This document shows positions 60,396 through 64,000 of a stretch of 64,000 nt of DNA, in pieces (position 1 is the first letter of the stretch; each line of letters starts with the position of its first letter). The stretch comes from Allocoleopsis franciscana PCC 7113 (lineage in GTDB: Bacteria; Cyanobacteriota; Cyanobacteriia; Cyanobacteriales; Coleofasciculaceae): positions 4,800,001 to 4,864,000 of the forward strand of contig NC_019738.1 in the NCBI RefSeq assembly GCF_000317515.1, read 5' to 3'. Made by a program: the position numbers and the translations under genes. Under the pieces are notes generated by a model that made no database searches, had not been told where the DNA came from, and saw only the letters and a program-made list of their open reading frames with translations.

Positions 60396-60420
60396 GTAGT
60401 AACCGCTTTAGCGGCGGTTA
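60396..60420 (+). repeat. REP hairpin upstream of the transposase
   Basis: A GTAG tetranucleotide (60396-60399) stands just before a hairpin TAACCGC...GCGGTTA (60400-60420) with an inner CCGCTTTAGCGG. The pattern CGTAG-x-CGCTTTAGCG is repeated in inverted orientation after the transposase. Confidence 0.65.
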
Positions 60421-60433
60421 TAAAAAAAACTCT

Positions 60434-61054
60434 ATGTATGAATATCGTCGCCTAACTCCCGCTCAGCGCATTGAGGTCGTCCAACAACGCTTAGCACAAG
60501 GCTATCCTCCCCATAGCCCACCCCATCCAATTCGAGATCAATTATTTTATCTCTTGACAGCATCTTGTTATGAACATCAACCTCACATGAGGTGTGAAAA
60601 ACGACGCAAGCAGGTTTTAGATTTGCTTTTTGAGCAGTTCATTGCTTGGGGAATGGAGTTGAGAGGTTGGGTTATTTTACCCAATCACTATCACCTTTTG
60701 GTGTATGTAAATGACTTTGACCAAATTGGTCGAATTTTGCGTTCGATTCATGGATCAATGTCTCGTCAATGGAATCTTGAAGATAAGGCTGTGGGACGGA
60801 AGGTTTGGTATTACTATAGCGATCGGGCGATTCGCTCTGAGCGACACTATTACACAACGCTGAACTATATCCACTACAATCCAGTGAAACATAGTTGGTC
60901 AGATTCTCCCTATGACTGGTCTTGCAGCAGCGTCCACTGGTATCTGGAACATCAGGGCAGGGAGTGGTTACGAGATTCTTGGGTTAGATATCCTGTAAGG
61001 AATTATGGGAAAGAATGGGATGATTTTGCAAAAGTTGAGGATGCGTCTCGCTAA
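60434..61054 (+). CDS. REP-associated tyrosine transposase (Y1 HUH, RAYT)
   Basis: 206 residues. The HUH motif is NHYHLLV (His85, His87), and the catalytic tyrosine is Tyr145 in LNYIHYNPVKH, giving the one-tyrosine IS200/RAYT arrangement. The longer C-terminal part (YDWSCSSVHWYLE) is typical of RAYTs as opposed to IS200 TnpA. These enzymes cut and join single-stranded REP hairpins with a GTAG-type guide tetranucleotide. Both flanks carry such hairpins in opposite orientation, and the stop codon TAA lies inside the downstream hairpin. Apparently intact. It is single copy in the window and sits beside the broken sulP gene. Confidence 0.88.
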   Translation: MYEYRRLTPAQRIEVVQQRLAQGYPPHSPPHPIRDQLFYLLTASCYEHQPHMRCEKRRKQVLDLLFEQFIAWGMELRGWVILPNHYHLLVYVNDFDQIGRILRSIHGSMSRQWNLEDKAVGRKVWYYYSDRAIRSERHYYTTLNYIHYNPVKHSWSDSPYDWSCSSVHWYLEHQGREWLRDSWVRYPVRNYGKEWDDFAKVEDASR

Positions 61055-61066
61055 AGCGAGAACTAC
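61046..61066 (-). repeat. REP hairpin downstream of the transposase, inverted
   Basis: TCTCGCT (61046-61052) and AGCGAGA (61055-61061) form the stem. CTAC at 61063-61066 is GTAG on the - strand, placed as in the upstream REP. The transposase TAA stop (61052-61054) falls in the loop. Confidence 0.65.
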
Positions 61067-61287
61067 GAACGACGCGATCGCCTGCTTAAATCCACTGACT
61101 CGCTCGATGGAGAAGAAGTCATTCCTGGCTTTACCTTTGCTGTATCTGAGCTATTCCAATGAGAGGGATTGACACGGGTTGTGCGGTCAGATGTGAGCAG
61201 GACGGCTAGAAGTGCCTGTGAGGGTGGGAACCATATAATGTATTAGGTTGTAATAAAAGTTTAAAGCGGTTACAGTGAATTTAAGTT

Positions 61288-61881
61288 TTGAAGATATATC
61301 TGATGTCTGTAGATTTCTTTTTTGAGCCACCCAATTGCGATATACCTACTAAGGCTGTTTTACGTAATGAATGGTGTAATATTCCGAATAAAAATATTAT
61401 TGATGTAGTTGCCGGTGAGGAACAGTATTTTATTTTTCAGAGATTTTTACTTGAGAATCTTTATTTTACAAAAGAAGGATGTGCTTGTTCTTCATCAAAA
61501 CCTTATGCAAACCGTTTAGATTGGACTGTTCGTGCTGGTGCAATTAAAGCATCTATTTTATTAGCATTATCTATTGCTGAAGCTGTTCTTAGGGCGCACG
61601 CTGAAAAGCGTCGATTGCCTTTGAATACGGATGAGAAAAGGCGTACATTTGGCAATGTTTTAAATGCTTGGTTAATACAGAAAAATCCCGATGTTCCACA
61701 TCCAGATATAGCTCAAATTTGGACAGAATTAAAAGATATGCAATATTCTCGTAATAATGTACATTTGTTTAAAGCCTCACACAGTCCAGATGCCCTCTTC
61801 CATCGTGTTTTAGAGATAGAAGAAAATACTTTAATTAACATTAATAAAGTTTTAATTTATTTAAAAAAATTACAATCCTAG
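61288..61881 (+). CDS. Hypothetical protein, HEPN/DUF4145-like helical core
   Basis: 197 residues, AT-rich codon use unlike the upstream genes. A cysteine-containing N-terminal part (EGCACSSSKPY) precedes a helical region VRAGAIKASILLALSIAEAV, then WTELKDMQYSRNNVHLFKA. The RN-x2-H pattern is close to but not the same as the R-x4-6-H motif of HEPN ribonucleases, so the fold is likely but activity is doubtful. No clear Shine-Dalgarno. The start could be ATG at 61288 or the ATG five codons later. It is next to a second HEPN-like fragment, which hints at a degraded defence or stress module. Confidence 0.5.
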   Translation: MKIYLMSVDFFFEPPNCDIPTKAVLRNEWCNIPNKNIIDVVAGEEQYFIFQRFLLENLYFTKEGCACSSSKPYANRLDWTVRAGAIKASILLALSIAEAVLRAHAEKRRLPLNTDEKRRTFGNVLNAWLIQKNPDVPHPDIAQIWTELKDMQYSRNNVHLFKASHSPDALFHRVLEIEENTLININKVLIYLKKLQS

Positions 61882-62305
61882 AAACTATTTTAGTAAATAT
61901 ATTAAAATATCTATTTCACTTAATGAAAAAGGAATCAGCGATAAAGGAATTGATCGTGTATCCGTTTTTCTAAAGAAAGGTATTGATTATAAAATTGATA
62001 AAACTCATTGGAAAGTTCTTAAAACTGTTCAATCTATTCGCAATAAACTGGTTCATGGCGATCAAATTATTACTTTCAAGTCAATATCAAATGACAAGAA
62101 AGTGTATCAATATTTACGTCAATACAGTTTATGTGAAGCTGAAGAAGCCCCTATTATATTTAACTCACAATACTGTCAACATTTGATTGAATTCTCTTTA
62201 ATATTTTTTGAGAAAATATTCAAAGATTTTGGATTTGAAAATTCAGATTTTTTTCAGCTTGACTTGTTACCTTGGAACCCTGATAAATCTGTAAAATGGT
62301 TTTAG
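61868..62305 (+). pseudogene. C-terminal fragment of a HEPN-like protein
   Basis: A frame running from just after a stop near 61864 to TAG at 62305 encodes SISLNEKGISDKGIDRVSVF, THWKVLKTVQSIRNKLVHGD and QYCQHLIEFSLIFFEKIFKD. RNKLVH is an R-x4-H HEPN motif. The frame has no ATG before the conserved part and overlaps the end of the previous ORF in another frame, so the 5' end of the gene is missing. Two shorter ATG-started frames inside it are artefacts of this. Foreign AT-rich composition. Confidence 0.5.
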
Positions 62306-62323
62306 AATTGAAATGAATTTTGC

Positions 62324-62632
62324 TTAGTTTGCAATATCAAATGTTTGGAATTTTCTACAATCATCTAACTCTCCTAGATTATTTATTGTTTTATCATCAG
62401 CAACAGTCCTTAAATAACAAGAGCCATCTTTCTGTCTGACGATATTTACATACACTTTAGACCCTAATTTTTTTACATAAAAATTAAACGTTTTATTTTC
62501 ACAATAATTTATTGCTGTTTCAAGAGGAATTTTAAAATTTTGATAGGTGTCACCAATTTTAACTGAATAACCAATCTTCTGAATAGTGCCTGCTGATTTT
62601 TCAACACAAATAATATTGCCCTCTGTAGGCAT
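62324..62632 (-). CDS. DUF3892-like small protein
   Basis: 102 residues. The pattern IQKIGYSVKIGDTYQNFKIP, ETAINYCENKTFNFYV and SCYLRTVADDKTINNLGELDDC follows the DUF3892 layout, which ends in YLRTxxDxxxxNNLxxLxxC. DUF3892 proteins are small, often found in accessory and stress-linked regions; function unknown. Complete ORF with ATG at 62632. AT-rich like its neighbours. Confidence 0.6.
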   Translation of the reverse strand: MPTEGNIICVEKSAGTIQKIGYSVKIGDTYQNFKIPLETAINYCENKTFNFYVKKLGSKVYVNIVRQKDGSCYLRTVADDKTINNLGELDDCRKFQTFDIAN

Positions 62633-63094
62633 AATTTTCCTTGTTTTTATATGGGTAATCTTTGAAATTTAAATGCCTTAGCAATTTTAGGAACAAGACA
62701 ATTCTTATTTTAACCTATTACTTACACAATAGAGTGAGGAAGCCAAGGAAGCTGGCAGATTGTAGAGGTGTTAGCCTCGTTAACTTAATTACTCGCGCTT
62801 CCAGCTCCTACACCAACGAATCAACTTGTTGAATCGCCTCATAGGTGCTATTAATTTAGGTGGAGTACTGCATTCCATACTTTAAGCCGTGGGTCACTAT
62901 CTCCCTATAACAACGAACCGACTCAGCCTGCTGGCGATCGCTCATCAGTGCCCACCCTAACTATTGCTCCGTCACCATTACATTAACTCAGGCATTGCCG
63001 TATTGGGTTTCAAGAGCGGCTTTGCCTATGGAATGAGCCAATCGAGTAAAAGCGATTGAGGCTCTCAAGATAGGGCGAGTTTAAGGATTTTGTC
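62633..63094. other. Intergenic region with coding-like debris
   Basis: On the - strand around 62820-62960 a readable stretch encodes WALMSDRQQAESVRCYREIV and THGLKYGMQYST, then, after an in-frame TAA, INSTYEAIQQVDSLV and a TAG. It looks like a fragment of an unidentified gene with two nonsense codons. One HIP1 octamer lies near 62936. AAGGA at ~63079 is the ribosome site of the prfC fragment. Confidence 0.35.
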
Positions 63095-63337
63095 ATGCTC
63101 ATAACGTCTTCTAACTCAGATGACGGAATTGCTCAAGCCGTTGAACACCGTCGAAATTTTGCAATTATTTCCCACCCCGACGCTGGAAAAACAACGCTAA
63201 CGGAAAAGCTGCTGCTCTACAGAGGAGCCATTGTTCAAGAATCAGCGAAATTTGGAGCAGGGGTGCCTGCCCCACAACCTTTATGGGGAAACTTATTGAA
63301 CCACAGCTTCTTCCACAGCATCACTCGGAGTTGCTAA
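63095..63337 (+). pseudogene. prfC (release factor 3) 5' fragment
   Basis: The first ~46 codons ([20 protein letters not shown], then [26 protein letters not shown]) are the N-terminus of RF-3 including the P-loop HPDAGKT, and an AAGGA ribosome site is in place. After GAI, at about 63235, the RF-3 sequence stops and the frame continues with unrelated residues ([20 protein letters not shown]) to 63337, running antisense into the next gene. About 480 codons of RF-3 are missing. Either a rearrangement scar or a chimera of the assembly. Confidence 0.75.
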
Positions 63338-64000
63338 TTCTAATTCTTCCCCCTCGGTGGAGGGCAAAACCCGAACACGGGCAAATTTTAAACCCGTTAT
63401 CCCTTGTAGTGGTTCAACCGTACCCGATTGGATTTCTGTATCCACCCAGCCTTCACGAGCCAGGTAACGCAGGTATTGTTGATATTCTGACCACTCTTCT
63501 TCGGTGGAATAAACCAAAGTCACCATTCCCGGTTGAGTGATGCGAGTACGAGATTCTTCATCCACCGCTTTATCAATTCGCTTTTTCACGATTTCATAGC
63601 GGATGTCCCGTGTTCCTCGCACTTCAAACAGTTTTTCGGTATTTTCATCATGGATAATATCCACCGTCTGGTCTTGCACTAAAGCCAGGTGGGTGACTTC
63701 CATTTGGGTATTGTAGAGGGTTTGAAACTTGAACGCGGTTCGAGCACAGTCACAAACGGCACGTAGCTGTTCGTAGCGTAGACTCCGCAGATGATAGATG
63801 GAAAATTTGGAGTCGATGGATTCCCCCACATAAATCATGTGATTGATGCCGTCTGTGGACTCCACATCACAGTAATGGGAAATGATTTGTTGCATCCGGA
63901 CTTGCCAACGTTCCCAGGTTTGTTTCAACAGGGCGTTAATCTGGCTAATGGTTTTGTCATAGTGGGCACGGGAAACGTAGACCGATTTATGGTCATTGTT
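63293..64000 (-). CDS. Unidentified protein, C-terminal part; 5' end outside window
   Basis: The - strand frame is open from 64000 to the TAA at 63293 (235 codons). Readable features: [60 protein letters not shown], a mixed alpha/beta section ([20 protein letters not shown]) and a C-terminal wing-like segment ([12 protein letters not shown]...[10 protein letters not shown]). No family is recognised with confidence; regular charged helices suggest a cytosolic protein. The 3' end overlaps the out-of-frame tail of the prfC fragment on the other strand. Confidence 0.6.
   Translation of the reverse strand, partial: NNDHKSVYVSRAHYDKTISQINALLKQTWERWQVRMQQIISHYCDVESTDGINHMIYVGESIDSKFSIYHLRSLRYEQLRAVCDCARTAFKFQTLYNTQMEVTHLALVQDQTVDIIHDENTEKLFEVRGTRDIRYEIVKKRIDKAVDEESRTRITQPGMVTLVYSTEEEWSEYQQYLRYLAREGWVDTEIQSGTVEPLQGITGLKFARVRVLPSTEGEELELATPSDAVEEAVVQ

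Noticed and set aside
1-64000. tRNA, rRNA, prophage or integrase/attachment sites
   Set aside because: None were recognised when reading both strands; the only mobile functions seen are the RAYT and small repeats.

Overview
The window looks like chromosomal DNA from a large-genome, probably filamentous cyanobacterium. Evidence in the sequence: the HIP1 octamer GCGATCGC and its core recur throughout; several intergenic regions carry heptameric short tandem repeats; two kinases are Cph1-like and paired with an Rcp1-like regulator; there are type IV pilin-like G/H, U32/DUF3656 and AI-2E family proteins; and there is a relic of a hyp (hydrogenase maturation) cluster in the cyanobacterial order. 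No rRNA, tRNA, CRISPR array or prophage was seen.

Layout. 1-4.8 kb: tail of a secreted lectin/DUF11 protein, a Tat-type LD-carboxypeptidase with dhaL, a small cyanobacterial protein and an SGNH hydrolase. 4.8-15.8 kb: an EF-G of the spdEFG1/mitochondrial EF-G1 type, a hypE/hypB scar, a membrane/pilin-like fusion, an MFS permease, a divergent IF-3, a DUF442 phosphatase, an HdrB-like protein, an SDR and hisC. 15.8-33.7 kb: an extracellular polysaccharide locus. An O-antigen ligase-like protein and a chain-length regulator (- strand) face, across a 1.56 kb non-coding divide, a Wzx flippase, a pyruvyltransferase, four glycosyltransferases, a PhyH-Rieske fusion and a membrane-anchored GH74-like protein (+ strand). 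WecG/TagA and GalE follow on the - strand. 34-39.9 kb: a type I secretion module (parvulin PPIase, ABC transporter with cyclic-nucleotide and degenerate C39 domains, HlyD adaptor). 40-47 kb: U32 protease-like protein with repeat insertions, AI-2E transporter, EEP hydrolase, internally deleted NCS2 permease and a GT39 mannosyltransferase. 47-59.5 kb: a signalling block of three large sensor kinases, a CheY-like and a LuxR-type regulator, and a REC-GAF-SpoIIE phosphatase coupled to an RsbW-like kinase. 59.6-64 kb: a decayed, AT-rich stretch with a broken sulP, a REP-associated transposase between inverted REP hairpins, HEPN-like remnants, a DUF3892 protein, a prfC 5' fragment and the tail of an unidentified gene.

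The polysaccharide locus is the main functional unit: it supplies UDP-sugar epimerisation (galE), glycosyl transfer, pyruvylation, flipping, chain-length control and polymerisation or ligation. The PhyH-Rieske protein and the GH74-like protein are accessory candidates for tailoring or trimming the polymer. The adjacent type I secretion module may export matrix or surface proteins, but no cargo gene is visible.

The most notable items are the PhyH-Rieske fusion with a partial duplication of the next gene's 5' end beside it, the mtEFG1-type EF-G, the transposase/REP unit, and several deletion scars (hypE-hypB, NCS2 permease, sulP, prfC). These suggest a genome with active small-scale rearrangement.
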